Below, one piece after another: positions 1 to 8,314 of a DNA stretch of 64,000 nt. The notes under the pieces were generated by a model that worked only from the letters and a program-made list of their open reading frames with translations, did no database searches and had not been told where the DNA came from. The DNA lies in contig UQSG01000005.1 in NCBI GenBank assembly GCA_900543695.1, positions 35,198-99,197 on the forward strand, given 5' to 3'. The number at the start of each line of letters is the position of its first letter. Within the stretch, counting starts at the first letter, position 1. The stretch is from an uncultured Clostridium sp. Lineage in GTDB: Bacteria; Bacillota; Clostridia; UBA1212; UBA1255. A program made the position numbers and the translations under genes.

Positions 1-2
1 AA

Positions 3-677
3 ACAATCGTAAGGCTTTCCGTTGATTTTTTAATGACGATTTTTCTGCTTCTGTTAATGGGCTATCAGTTCTGGGGTGAGACGGCGCACGAATGGGTTGG
101 CGCGGGAATGTTTCTTCTTTTCATTGCGCATCATATTCTGAATGGAAGCTGGTATAAAAATCTGTTCAGAGGCCGTTATCCCGCAGTGCGTATTCTGACG
201 CTGAGCCTTGATGCTCTTTTGCTGCTTGCCATGCTCGCTCAAATGTACAGCGGCATCGTAATGTCGCGTTATGTATTCGATTTTCTTCCCATCAGCGGCG
301 GCATGCTGCTGGCCAGACGGCTTCACATTCTCGGTTCCTACTGGGGCTTTCTCTTAATGAGCCTGCATTTGGGGCTTCACTGGAATATGATTCTGGGAAT
401 GCTGCGGAAGGTCATGCAGATAAAGAGCGATTCTAAAGTTCGCAGAGCTGCCGTGCGGGCCGCAGGATGTCTTGCTGCCGGGTATGGCTGTTATGTTTTT
501 ATAAAAAGAGAATTTCCCACCTATCTGCTTCTGAAAAGCGAGTTCGTTTTTCTGGATTACAGTGAATCAAAAATTTTGATTTATCTGGACTATCTTGCTT
601 TAATGGGCCTTTGTATTTTCCTTGCTCATTATGGAGGGAGGCTTCTAAGCGCCGCCAGGCGGAAACGCGGCCGCTGA
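3..677 (+). CDS. DUF4405-type membrane protein, 5' end outside window
   Basis: The reading frame is open back to the first bases of the window (codons for TIVRLSVDFL precede the first ATG at 33), so the true start lies upstream and the gene is partial. About five hydrophobic segments are visible, with histidines placed in or next to them (HEWVG, AHHILN, RRLHILG, HLGLHW). Paired membrane histidines of this kind are typical of DUF4405, a family thought to resemble cytochrome-b-like haem-binding membrane proteins. That role is family knowledge and not shown here. The gene ends in a strong hairpin terminator that overlaps its stop codon. The family assignment is fairly secure; the function is unknown. 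Confidence 0.75.
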   Translation, partial: TIVRLSVDFLMTIFLLLLMGYQFWGETAHEWVGAGMFLLFIAHHILNGSWYKNLFRGRYPAVRILTLSLDALLLLAMLAQMYSGIVMSRYVFDFLPISGGMLLARRLHILGSYWGFLLMSLHLGLHWNMILGMLRKVMQIKSDSKVRRAAVRAAGCLAAGYGCYVFIKREFPTYLLLKSEFVFLDYSESKILIYLDYLALMGLCIFLAHYGGRLLSAARRKRGR

Positions 678-706
678 CATCGGCGGCCGCGTTTCCGTCT
701 GCTTTT
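660..706 (+). terminator. Rho-independent terminator of the DUF4405 gene
   Basis: A perfect 15-bp inverted repeat (660-674 with 683-697) has an 8-base loop that contains the TGA stop codon, and a short T-rich tract follows at 698-706. The stem is very GC-rich (contains GCGGCCGC). Confidence 0.75.
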
Positions 707-738
707 GCTGCTCCTCGTCTCTCGCGCGGGGAGCCGTC

Positions 739-966
739 CTATTTTCCGGCGCTTTCGGAGCGCCCGGCAAGCACATTCAGCTCCTGAATAACCTCCTGAA
801 GCTGCGCTCTTGTCCAGTGCAGATGATTTCCAACGGTCCGCAGCGTCAGATTTGCGCCCATTTTCAGCGTGGACATGCTCAGTCTTTTCCCCGTATATTT
901 TTCAACCAGCGATAAAATTCCCGGCAGATGCAAAATCTCCCGAACCTTTGTATTTTCATGAAACAT
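739..966 (-). CDS. Small DUF1858-like protein
   Basis: This encodes 75 residues with no signal peptide or membrane segment. The layout, a TKVREIL start, a central LVEKYTG segment and a final helix ending in VIQELN, resembles DUF1858 domains (a small helical domain usually written ...LEELLEELN). The Cys pair present in many DUF1858 proteins is missing. The start at 966 is preferred over the longer frame from 1008 because GGAGG lies nine bases before this ATG. The gene is convergent with the DUF4405 gene, and its function is unknown. The family assignment rests on a short resemblance only. Confidence 0.5.
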   Translation of the reverse strand: MFHENTKVREILHLPGILSLVEKYTGKRLSMSTLKMGANLTLRTVGNHLHWTRAQLQEVIQELNVLAGRSESAGK

Positions 967-1004
967 CGAAAACAGCCTCCATCTCTTGTTCTCTCCCCTT
1001 GCTA

Positions 1005-1208
1005 TCATATGATATGATGCGGCATTTTGCTTTTATTCCATGAAAAAAGCCCGGCATAATGCAGCCTCACAAAACAGTATTTACAACCAACTGAAACAAT
1101 GTTATCTGCCATCTTACACTTAGGACAGTAGAACGGAAGTGTTTGCTTTCTGTATCTTCCAGCAATTTTATCCGCGTCCTGCACCTGCAAGCAAGGCATA
1201 ACAGCCAA
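1005..1208 (-). pseudogene. Decayed cysteine-rich KTR-type zinc ribbon remnant
   Basis: The translated stretch LPFYCPKCK matches the core of the small cysteine-rich KTR proteins (usual form ...NFPLYCPKCKQETL). In those proteins a REDTE segment precedes the core. Here the bases GAAGATACAGAA, encoding EDTE, are present just upstream but in a different frame, and the N-terminal Cys pair is not in its usual place. This looks like a frameshifted remnant and not a working gene. KTR genes are often passengers next to transferred regulator/transporter cassettes, and this one sits just downstream of an ABC exporter and TetR cassette. The alternative is an unrelated short open frame. Confidence 0.4.
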
Positions 1209-1215
1209 CGCATAT

Positions 1216-2949
1216 TCATCGTATTCCCCAGCTTCCGCTCATCATTTGCAGCTGCATCATGTGGGGGTAAATCTTACCCGTTCGTATCAATTTCTCTGGC
1301 GCTCCCTGTTCGGCGACGATTCCGTCTGAAAGTACCACTACCTTATCCGCGCCGCTTACAGTACGCATACGATGGGCGATCACAAGCACAGTCTTATTTT
1401 TTATCAAACGCGATAAAGCGGTCTGTATGAGGGTTTCATTTTCCACATCGAGGCTTGCCGTAGCCTCATCCAGTAAGATAATCGGGGCGTTTTTGAGAAA
1501 AGCCCGGGCAATGGAAATGCGCTGCCTCTCACCGCCGGATAGCTCGCAGCCGTTTTCTCCTATCATGCTGTTATAACCATCCGGGAGCTTTAAAACGAAC
1601 CCCTCGCAGTTTGCAAGCCTTGCCGCTTTGATTACTTCTTCATCGGTAGCATCCTTTCTGCCAATCCGGATGTTTTCCAGAATGGTATTGTTAAATAATG
1701 TTACGTCCTGGAAGACGATGGAATACAGCGATAGCAAGGTTTCCGGCTCTATTTTTGAAATATCCATTCCTCCAACCGTAATTTTTCCTTTGCCAATATC
1801 CCAAAAACGCGCGGCAAGGCGGGAAACTGTTGTTTTCCCTCCGCCGGACGGCCCAACCAAAGCAGTAACTTCCCCCTGTTTTGCCGTAAAAGACACGTCC
1901 CGCAATACGGCTTCTCCGGTATGATAGGAAAACTCCACATGCTCGAAAGCAATATCGTATCCTATGTTGGTCAGTTGCTCGCTTCCCATCTGAATGGGCT
2001 GATCAAGGATTTCGTTCATGCGGTCGATATTTGTTTTGGTCGAAATAACCGCCGCCAGATTTTGCAAAGCTCCTTCCAGCGGGGCATATAGCCTGGAAGC
2101 CACCAGCAGGAACAGAAAAAATAATGGAATTTTGATTTCTCCTCGCACAAGCAGCACAGAACCCACAAGCGCCACTGTAGCGATTCCGAATTTCAGGATC
2201 AATGTAGAGGAAACAACGAAAAGGGCGGTACCAAGTTCTGTAATGATGTGCCGTTTTTCCACATAATCAATTTTTTGATTCAGTCCCTTTAAATAAGCTT
2301 CTTCCGCGTTATTGGCCTTTAAGTCCTGCAGGCTTTCAATGCACTCCTGCACACCGCTTTCAAGGGCGACATTTGCCGCTACGGATTTCCGGTTGAAATA
2401 TTCCTGTATGCGGCCTGAGAAAAATGTAATGGTGAAGGCAACCGGCAAAACCCAAACCGCCGCAAGAGCCATGCGCCAGTCATAGGCAAAAAGGCAAGCC
2501 GCAATCAGGGTTGTGGAAATGAGAGAGCCCGCCAAAGCCGGCACATAATGGGAAAACGCAGTTTCCAACGTGGCGCAGTCGCCCATGATGGAGTTCGTCA
2601 AATCGGCAAGATTCTTTTTGCCAAAAAAGGAGAGAGGGATTTTGCGGAGCTGTTCCGCCAAAGAAATGCGTCTTACCCCGCTTTCCACATAAGTCGCCAA
2701 ATAAGTGGCGTTGTATTGAAAATAGGTTACAACGAAAATGAAACATAAGCAAGCCAAAACACCCGCCGCATATAAGGCGATGCGGCTCCCGTTTACGCCC
2801 CCGTTCATCATATCCATGACAAACATATACAAAAGCCCCACAGGAATCATAAAAGAAATATCCTGCACGACACAGGCAATGCAGCCTTTGATTAAATCCA
2901 CAGCTCCTTGCCGCGATAAAGCAAAACGCCTTTGCAATGCTTTTATCAT
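1216..2949 (-). CDS. ABC exporter half-transporter (permease-ATPase), second of pair
   Basis: This is a half-transporter of 577 residues. An N-terminal six-helix ABC membrane domain is followed by an ATPase domain. Walker A reads GPSGGGKTT near residue 366, a Q-loop lies in VFQDVTLF, the signature is LSGGERQR near 470, Walker B is IILLDEATASLD, and the H-loop lies in VIAHRM. The start at 2949 overlaps the stop of the upstream partner (ATGA) and has GGAGG eight to nine bases upstream. An apparent longer start at 3003 would lie inside the partner gene. It probably forms a heterodimeric exporter with the 2946-4721 product. The substrate is unknown; a drug, peptide or metal-chelate role cannot be separated from sequence alone. 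The TetR gene upstream suggests control by a toxic ligand. Confidence 0.85.
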   Translation of the reverse strand: MIKALQRRFALSRQGAVDLIKGCIACVVQDISFMIPVGLLYMFVMDMMNGGVNGSRIALYAAGVLACLCFIFVVTYFQYNATYLATYVESGVRRISLAEQLRKIPLSFFGKKNLADLTNSIMGDCATLETAFSHYVPALAGSLISTTLIAACLFAYDWRMALAAVWVLPVAFTITFFSGRIQEYFNRKSVAANVALESGVQECIESLQDLKANNAEEAYLKGLNQKIDYVEKRHIITELGTALFVVSSTLILKFGIATVALVGSVLLVRGEIKIPLFFLFLLVASRLYAPLEGALQNLAAVISTKTNIDRMNEILDQPIQMGSEQLTNIGYDIAFEHVEFSYHTGEAVLRDVSFTAKQGEVTALVGPSGGGKTTVSRLAARFWDIGKGKITVGGMDISKIEPETLLSLYSIVFQDVTLFNNTILENIRIGRKDATDEEVIKAARLANCEGFVLKLPDGYNSMIGENGCELSGGERQRISIARAFLKNAPIILLDEATASLDVENETLIQTALSRLIKNKTVLVIAHRMRTVSGADKVVVLSDGIVAEQGAPEKLIRTGKIYPHMMQLQMMSGSWGIR

Positions 2950-4721
2950 GCTCTTACCTCCTTTGCAAGTTTCCATTCCACCGCTTCGGAATAATTTTTC
3001 CACATCCGGGCAAATACACCGTTTTGTTCTATTAACCCGCGATGTGTGCCGCTTTCGATGATCTCGCCATCCTGCAATACATAAATACAGTCCGCGCCTG
3101 TAATGGACGAGAGCCTGTGGGCAATCATTATCACGGTTTTCCCCTTTGACAGCGCGGATAGAGCCTGCTGTACCCGCACTTCATTGTCGGGGTCGGCAAA
3201 GGCTGTGGCTTCATCCAAGATTAGGATTGGCGCGTTTTTTAAAATCGCACGGGCAATGGCGATTCTCTGCTGTTCACCGCCGGACAGGTACACGCCATTC
3301 CCGCCAACCACCGTATCGACGCCATTCGGCAGCTTTTCAATAATATCTGCACACTGGGCGGCCTCCAACGCATGTATGATTTCATCGCGTGTTGCGGCGG
3401 GATTCCCCATACGCACATTTTCCAGGATGGATGTTTTGAACAGTCGGCTGTTTTGAAAAACGAACGACACCTTGTTCATCAACGTTTCTTTCGGGATGTC
3501 GCGTATGTCGGTATTTCCAATCAAAACGCGCCCTTTTTGCGTGTCAAAAAATCTTGTAATGAGATTGGCAAGGGTGGTCTTGCCGCCGCCGGAAGCCCCC
3601 ACAAGCGCGACGGTCTGCCCCGGCTGAATCGTCAGCGACACATTGTTTAAAGCATTTTTCTTTCCGTCGTAGCTGTAGCTGACGTGTTCCAATATAATCC
3701 CGTTGTCTTTCGGCTCATTGTTTACTGTGCTTTCGGGCAATGGTTTTTCCCGCAGCACCTCGTCAATCCTGTTAATCGCGTCGCCTACAATCATGGCGTC
3801 TTCGCTCATAAACATAATTTTTGTAAGCGTCGTACCGATAACAGGTGTGATGATAATATAAAAAATCAGATTCAGCAACAGCTCGTTTGACACACCGCCC
3901 CTTGACAAAAGGATACCCCCAGCAATTAAAAAGGCAAATACGCCGTTGATTGCCGTCGTATAAAACATCATCGGCAGGCGCAATGCTTTTGTATAGGCGA
4001 TGACCCACTTCTCATAGTTGTCAATCGCAGCCTTAAAGCGTTTGAAAGAAAATACGGTTTGCCCAAATGTTTTTACCACGGGGATGCCCCTTACATATTC
4101 CACCGCTTCATTGGACATAGCGGAAAGAGAATTTTGATATTCCCGCATTTTCTGCTCCATTCCCGCGCCTGTCATTTTCATCATAATGAGAAATCCAAGC
4201 ACAACGGGAATCAGGCTGAGTAACCCCAGCCGCCAGTCAAAGGCAAGCAGCAAAATAAGCAGCCCTGCCGGAGTGGCAATCGCCCCGGCTTTGTCTGGCA
4301 GCCTGTGCGCCAGATAGTTTTCCGTCGCTGCGCTGGATGTATTGACAATCCTCCGAAGGCTCCCGCTTCCATACTTTTCTGTTACTCCAAGCGGCAGGGA
4401 TGCTATATGGCGCATGAGCTCTTTACGGATATTGGAAGCTACTCGGAAGGCGCTCAAGTGAGAACACATTAAAGCGCCTATGTATACAACAATGGAAATC
4501 ACTGCAAACAATACGGCCGACCAGCCGTAACGCGCAATATTTCCCGCCTGCGCAAAATCCGGGGCGACGGCCAGCACATCGCGAATGATACGCCATATGT
4601 ACCAAAACGGCACAAGAGCGACCAGGGCGCTTACGACCGACAATATCCACGAGAGATAGGTTAATTCCCTGTGCTTGCCGGCATAGCCCATCAGCTTTGA
4701 TAAATTGGATTGCTTTTTCAT
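2946..4721 (-). CDS. ABC exporter half-transporter (permease-ATPase), first of pair
   Basis: This half-transporter has 591 residues, a six-helix membrane domain and a C-terminal ATPase. Walker A is GASGGGKTT near residue 378, the signature LSGGEQQR near 478 and Walker B LILDEATAFADPDNE near 500. After the catalytic Glu the usual SALD/SLD D-loop is replaced by AFADP, a deviation common in one half of asymmetric ABC dimers. The ATG follows an AGGAGG-like site (plus-strand 4726-4736). It is translationally coupled to the next half-transporter by a 4-base overlap, and a TetR gene lies 110 bases upstream on the same strand. General exporter assignment is secure; the substrate is unknown. Confidence 0.85.
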   Translation of the reverse strand: MKKQSNLSKLMGYAGKHRELTYLSWILSVVSALVALVPFWYIWRIIRDVLAVAPDFAQAGNIARYGWSAVLFAVISIVVYIGALMCSHLSAFRVASNIRKELMRHIASLPLGVTEKYGSGSLRRIVNTSSAATENYLAHRLPDKAGAIATPAGLLILLLAFDWRLGLLSLIPVVLGFLIMMKMTGAGMEQKMREYQNSLSAMSNEAVEYVRGIPVVKTFGQTVFSFKRFKAAIDNYEKWVIAYTKALRLPMMFYTTAINGVFAFLIAGGILLSRGGVSNELLLNLIFYIIITPVIGTTLTKIMFMSEDAMIVGDAINRIDEVLREKPLPESTVNNEPKDNGIILEHVSYSYDGKKNALNNVSLTIQPGQTVALVGASGGGKTTLANLITRFFDTQKGRVLIGNTDIRDIPKETLMNKVSFVFQNSRLFKTSILENVRMGNPAATRDEIIHALEAAQCADIIEKLPNGVDTVVGGNGVYLSGGEQQRIAIARAILKNAPILILDEATAFADPDNEVRVQQALSALSKGKTVIMIAHRLSSITGADCIYVLQDGEIIESGTHRGLIEQNGVFARMWKNYSEAVEWKLAKEVRA

Positions 4722-4794
4722 GCAAAAACCTCCTTAAAAAATTGATTTTATGATAAGGAAACGGATATGCCGCTTCAGAATATTAGATATAATA

Positions 4795-4810
4795 GTTAGC
4801 ATTAACTAAC
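4795..4810. promoter_or_regulatory. Candidate operator upstream of the ABC pair
   Basis: The bases GTTAGCATTAACTAAC form a 5-bp inverted repeat (GTTAG/CTAAC) with a 6-bp spacer, in the 110-bp gap between the TetR gene and the ABC genes. An AT-rich TATTATATCT on the minus strand beside it could be a -10 region. The sequence differs from the palindrome at the TetR gene's own promoter, so one regulator may not bind both. Weak. Confidence 0.35.
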
Positions 4811-4831
4811 ATCCGGACAAAATCATAGGGC

Positions 4832-5449
4832 TCATTGCCCCATAATTTTCATCCATCCAGCAGTATAAAACGCCCGCATTTCTTTTAAATAGTACTGGGC
4901 TTTTTCAAGCGGCATTTCATGAATAATCAATTCAAAAAACGTGTTAAACATGCCAGTAATTAATACGTGCTCCAAATGCTCGTCAATCGGCGGCGCAGAT
5001 CTGCCCAATTTTTCAAGTACCGCTAAATAGTCATGCGTCCCTTTGATTTCTATTTCCACCATCTCGTCAATTAAATGGGAAAAGCGCGTCCCTTCAGAAT
5101 GGCAAAGGATGAGCTTAAATACATTTAAATGCTGGTAGGCATACAAAAGCATTTCATCCATACATGCACCGGATATGTCGCCCAAATGTTTTGGCTGCTC
5201 CTCCTGCGGAATATTGGAAAAATCCAGCTGTGCTTTCTGAAAAAGCCACATAAAATGCTCATATTGCTTGCAAACCAACGATTCAAACAGGCTTTCCTTG
5301 CTGGCATAATAGCCATAGAACGCGCCTGTCGTAACGCCTGCTTTTTTCACAATATTGCGTAAGGAAGCAGATTTAAAATCCTTTTCGAGAAATTCCTGCA
5401 TAGCCGCCGAATGAATTAAGCGCAAAGTCATTGTTTCTGCTTCGTTCAT
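4832..5449 (-). CDS. TetR/AcrR-family transcriptional regulator
   Basis: This encodes 205 residues. The N-terminal helix-turn-helix is typical of TetR proteins: ASLRNIVKKAGVTTGAFYGYYASKESLF, residues about 25-53, including the family's G-x-FY-x-YF/Y-x-SKE/D-L pattern. The C-terminal part is helical and is the expected ligand-binding and dimer domain. The start at 5449 is preferred over 5455 because AGGA lies nine bases upstream of it, while the first ATG would have only three. It sits directly upstream of the ABC exporter pair, which it probably represses. Its own promoter carries a perfect palindrome at the -10 end, implying autorepression. Confidence 0.85.
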   Translation of the reverse strand: MNEAETMTLRLIHSAAMQEFLEKDFKSASLRNIVKKAGVTTGAFYGYYASKESLFESLVCKQYEHFMWLFQKAQLDFSNIPQEEQPKHLGDISGACMDEMLLYAYQHLNVFKLILCHSEGTRFSHLIDEMVEIEIKGTHDYLAVLEKLGRSAPPIDEHLEHVLITGMFNTFFELIIHEMPLEKAQYYLKEMRAFYTAGWMKIMGQ

Positions 5450-5479
5450 ACACATCCATCCTTTCAGATAACACTGCTA

Positions 5480-5494
5480 TATAACGCCGTTATA
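5480..5494. promoter_or_regulatory. TetR autoregulatory operator (palindrome)
   Basis: TATAACGCCGTTATA is a perfect 7+1+7 palindrome that starts at the last base of the -10 element of the TetR gene promoter, about 31 bases before the start codon. Position, length and symmetry fit a TetR-family operator; binding is inferred. Confidence 0.6.
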
Positions 5495-5522
5495 GTATAG
5501 TTTCTGCACCGGGACTTGTCAA
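5494..5522 (-). promoter_or_regulatory. Promoter of the TetR gene
   Basis: On the minus strand a TTGACA (5517-5522) is separated by exactly 17 bases from TATACT (5494-5499). This is a near-consensus vegetative promoter, and the palindromic operator abuts it. Confidence 0.75.
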
Positions 5523-5551
5523 TAGTCTTTAAAAAAATTTTTTACAACGGA

Positions 5552-5643
5552 GAAAGGGCATAGTCGAAGCTATGCCCTTTCCCGAAAACAGCCTTATGCT
5601 GTTTTATGCGTACCGCCCCTATGCCGGGGCTTTTGTTTTTAAG
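5552..5643 (-). terminator. Terminator region with three hairpins after the surface protein gene
   Basis: Three inverted repeats lie in a row between the stop of the 5661-6566 gene and the TetR promoter. They are a GCCCC/GGGGC repeat near 5611-5627, AAAACAGC/GCTGTTTT near 5585-5606 and a perfect 12-bp GAAAGGGCATAG repeat (5552-5563 with 5570-5581). The second is followed by T residues on both strands. On the minus strand T-rich sequence also follows the third, a little downstream (revcomp of 5530-5543). Together they should end leftward transcription, though which one acts cannot be told. Confidence 0.55.
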
Positions 5644-5660
5644 ATATCCGTTTCTCCGGA

Positions 5661-6566
5661 TCAGGCGTTGCTTCTTTTCTTGAGAAGCACTGTCGCCAGC
5701 ACGGCGGCCATTGCGACTACAGCTGCAAAATACATTGTATCGCCTGTAGGCGTGTTCGGAGTAGAGGGCTCCGAAGGATCCTCCGTACCGGGATCTACCG
5801 GCGTTTCCGGATCCTCTTCCGCAACTGCCGCAACCTTAAAGTCATCAAAGTAAACGATGTCCAGCAGATTTTCAGGGGAATCCATTCCATGTCCGTCGAT
5901 CCGGAAAGCGCTGAGCGACGTTAATTCTCCGGACGCAGCTCCAGCGCCATTTTCAAAGGAGCCAATTTTTTCATCGTCCAGATAAAGATCGTAATTTTTC
6001 GTTCCCAGCTCGAATACAGCCGTCAGAACATAGTCATGGTTCGTTTCCAGGCCGGACTTCGCAGCCGTTTCCACTCCGTTCTGATAACCATGCGCAACAA
6101 TCTGCCCATTAACCTTCTTTATAGCCAGGAAATTCGGTGTCCAGGATTCAACATCCTTCCCTGTGCTCCCGACTGTCGCGGTAAAGCCGTAATCTCCAAG
6201 CTGCGCAATCCGAAACGTAAATTGCAGCGCAACATATTTCGTCTCCGCAGGATATGCGGAAGCGTCCACGTTTGCCCGGATATTTGTGGATTCGGATGTA
6301 TCGGCCGCTCTGAAATAAGTAACCGAATTGGTCCCTCCGACTCCATTTTCGACAATCTGAAGGCCGCCCCCCTCGCTTCCGCCTACAAAGAACGGAAATC
6401 CGGCAGGCTTCTCCGCGTCGAAAAATTTATCGTCTGTCGCGTCAAAATCTTCAAAATCACAGCTGAATACCGGTTCCTCAAGATTCACTGCCGCGGCGAA
6501 CGCCGGGACTGCCGACAGGGAAGCAAACAGCATAACGGCCAGCAAACAAGAAATAAGCTTTTTCAT
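5661..6566 (-). CDS. Secreted, membrane-anchored lectin-like surface protein
   Basis: The product has 301 residues. A signal peptide (MKKLISCLLAVMLFASL, then AFA-A) is followed by a beta-rich ectodomain of about 210 residues. That domain has the feel of a concanavalin/LamG-type sugar-binding fold: FSCDFEDFDA at the start and VYFDDFKVA at the end, as in many laminarinase-like domains. A Pro/Glu/Thr linker comes next, then PTGD, a hydrophobic span and the basic tail LLKKRSNA. The tail is nearly identical to that of the 28454-29485 protein. The PTGD-hydrophobic-KK layout resembles a sortase signal, but no LPXTG is present, so it may simply be a membrane anchor. GGAG precedes the ATG. Binding target unknown. 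Confidence 0.7.
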   Translation of the reverse strand: MKKLISCLLAVMLFASLSAVPAFAAAVNLEEPVFSCDFEDFDATDDKFFDAEKPAGFPFFVGGSEGGGLQIVENGVGGTNSVTYFRAADTSESTNIRANVDASAYPAETKYVALQFTFRIAQLGDYGFTATVGSTGKDVESWTPNFLAIKKVNGQIVAHGYQNGVETAAKSGLETNHDYVLTAVFELGTKNYDLYLDDEKIGSFENGAGAASGELTSLSAFRIDGHGMDSPENLLDIVYFDDFKVAAVAEEDPETPVDPGTEDPSEPSTPNTPTGDTMYFAAVVAMAAVLATVLLKKRSNA

Positions 6567-6623
6567 TTCTGCAACTCCTTCTCTTTCTGATTCATATGTA
6601 TCAGATTTTTACAAATCGAGTAA

Positions 6624-6652
6624 ATTGTATTAAAACGATTTGTCCCTGTCAA
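6624..6652 (-). promoter_or_regulatory. Promoter of the 5661-6566 surface protein gene
   Basis: Minus-strand TTGACA (6647-6652), 17-base spacer, TACAAT (6624-6629). It lies between the cupin stop and the surface gene start, so the surface gene is a separate unit from the long operon upstream. Confidence 0.7.
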
Positions 6653-6684
6653 TAGAAAATATTGTTTTTTTCGTAAAATCCTGG

Positions 6685-7005
6685 TTAAATATAAATAATC
6701 AAGGCCATAAATACAAGATTTTCTTTTCCTGTATTTTTCAATGCGTGGCCGCAGCCGTCGGACGTATACGTAACGTCGCCCTCGCGGACGCTGCGCAGCG
6801 CGCCGTTGTCATTATATTCGCCTTCCCCCCGCAGGATAAAATACGTCTCGCACTCACCGTGATGAACGTGATATCCGATCGAGCTGCCGGGCTCCAGTAT
6901 GATCTGAGCATACAAGCTGCACTTTCCGTTCATCTGCTCTTTGTCCAGCAGCTCCTGAATATAAGCGCAGCCCTTGCCGCCGTTTAAATTTTCTTCCGTT
7001 CGCAT
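6685..7005 (-). CDS. Small cupin-domain protein, last gene of fumarate operon
   Basis: This is a single-domain cupin of 106 residues. Motif 1 is visible as GYHVHHGECETYFILRGEG (histidines, then Glu, then the conserved Gly), and motif 2 is GDVTYTSDGCGHALKN with its metal-ligand His. The fold binds a metal, but substrates vary too widely to name one. GGAG lies before the ATG. It follows the AspT-family carrier by 20 bases and ends the 13-gene operon. It might be an isomerase or sensor for an organic acid, which is inference only. No clear hairpin terminator was found after it. Confidence 0.75.
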   Translation of the reverse strand: MRTEENLNGGKGCAYIQELLDKEQMNGKCSLYAQIILEPGSSIGYHVHHGECETYFILRGEGEYNDNGALRSVREGDVTYTSDGCGHALKNTGKENLVFMALIIYI

Positions 7006-7025
7006 ATAAAAAACTCCTTTTCTTT

Positions 7026-8294
7026 TCAGATCAGTACGGCGATCAGCTGGGAAGCAAGCACGACCAGCACAAGCGCCACCGGATAGGTTGCCGCGTAAGC
7101 GGAGGCTACATCATCCGTTCCGGATACGCCGATCAGCGTTCCCAGTGCCGGCGTGCTCGTCATTCCGCCCGTAATGGAACCAAGATTGTTAAGCAGGCTG
7201 ATTTTGAGAAGCTTCTTTGCCACAAAAAACCCAACGAACATGGGAACGACCGTCATGACGACGCCCGCCAGGAAGCCGTACAAAAGAAGCATCGCGCCGT
7301 ACTGCGAGGCCTGAATCTGTGAAACAAGCTCTACGCCGCCCTCTACGCCGGCTCCGATCAGGAACAGCATCAGTCCAAATTCGCGGAATACCTTCAGCGT
7401 TTTCTCCGAAACCTTCAGACTCAGCCTGCCGATCCGGCCGAAATGTCCCAAGATCAGCGCCAGAATGAGAGGCCCGCCCGTATTGCCGAGAGAAAACTTG
7501 GCGCCCTCGTATCCGGCAGAAGAAAACGGAATTGTAACGGATCCCAAAATGATTCCCAGCACTACGGCAATGCCGAACGTGCCGAGTCCGTATTCATCAA
7601 GCGCAAGCAGCTTCCGGCCGGATTCTTCCTTAACCGTCGGAGCTTCGATTCCGGCTTTCATTTTAACGCGTTCCTCCGCCATATTTGCCTTCATGAATTT
7701 CGGAACGAGCTGTACGAACAATACTACGCCGACAACGCCGAACGGATATGCGATCGCGTGTCCCAGAGAAACCAGCCCCTGCGCATCCTCAGGCACGGCG
7801 GATTTTGCAGCAGAAAAGCCCGGCGTGCTCGTCAGGGCGCCGGACATGATGCCCGTACCAAACGGAGAGCCGATCCCCGGGATCAGAGAAAACAGCGCGC
7901 ACAGGATCGCGCCGGAGGCAATAATGATTACGCCCAAAAGCACATAGGATTTTGCGTTTTTCTTCAGATTCCGGAAAAAGCTCGGTCCGGCGATAAAGCC
8001 GACGGCTGTAACGAACAGCACCAGCCCGACGGCTTCAATCATCTTATAATACTGAACATTTGCCGTATCCGTGCTTTCGATAAAAAAGTTTTCCAGAATC
8101 GGAAGCTCCGCTAAGCCCGGCAGCGTAAAAAGATATCCGAACAGCAGCGCCATCAGGAAGACGCCAGCAGTCCCGAGCGAAACGCCCTTGATCGTGATCC
8201 TTCCGAGCGCATACCCGAGCGCGGCAATCAGGAAAGAGCCAAACAATACGACCGTCATGCCGCTGAGAGAAAAAATTTTGCTTAAAATATCCAT
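7026..8294 (-). CDS. AspT/YidE-family carrier, candidate dicarboxylate (succinate) exporter
   Basis: This membrane protein has 422 residues and about ten to twelve hydrophobic segments in two halves. Each half carries the family hallmark: GALTSTPGFSAA in the first and GGMTSTPALG in the second. These duplicated TSTP motifs mark the aspartate:alanine exchanger (AspT) family. The TrkA-C regulatory domains that often sit between the halves are absent; only a short charged loop (about residues 200-225) is present. AspT and relatives exchange amino and dicarboxylic acids. The gene follows fumarate reductase by 20 bases in the same operon, so export of succinate, or exchange of succinate for aspartate, malate or fumarate, is the natural guess. 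Substrate not shown. Confidence 0.8.
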   Translation of the reverse strand: MDILSKIFSLSGMTVVLFGSFLIAALGYALGRITIKGVSLGTAGVFLMALLFGYLFTLPGLAELPILENFFIESTDTANVQYYKMIEAVGLVLFVTAVGFIAGPSFFRNLKKNAKSYVLLGVIIIASGAILCALFSLIPGIGSPFGTGIMSGALTSTPGFSAAKSAVPEDAQGLVSLGHAIAYPFGVVGVVLFVQLVPKFMKANMAEERVKMKAGIEAPTVKEESGRKLLALDEYGLGTFGIAVVLGIILGSVTIPFSSAGYEGAKFSLGNTGGPLILALILGHFGRIGRLSLKVSEKTLKVFREFGLMLFLIGAGVEGGVELVSQIQASQYGAMLLLYGFLAGVVMTVVPMFVGFFVAKKLLKISLLNNLGSITGGMTSTPALGTLIGVSGTDDVASAYAATYPVALVLVVLASQLIAVLI

Positions 8295-8314
8295 TTTCTC
8301 CGTTTTCCTCCGTT

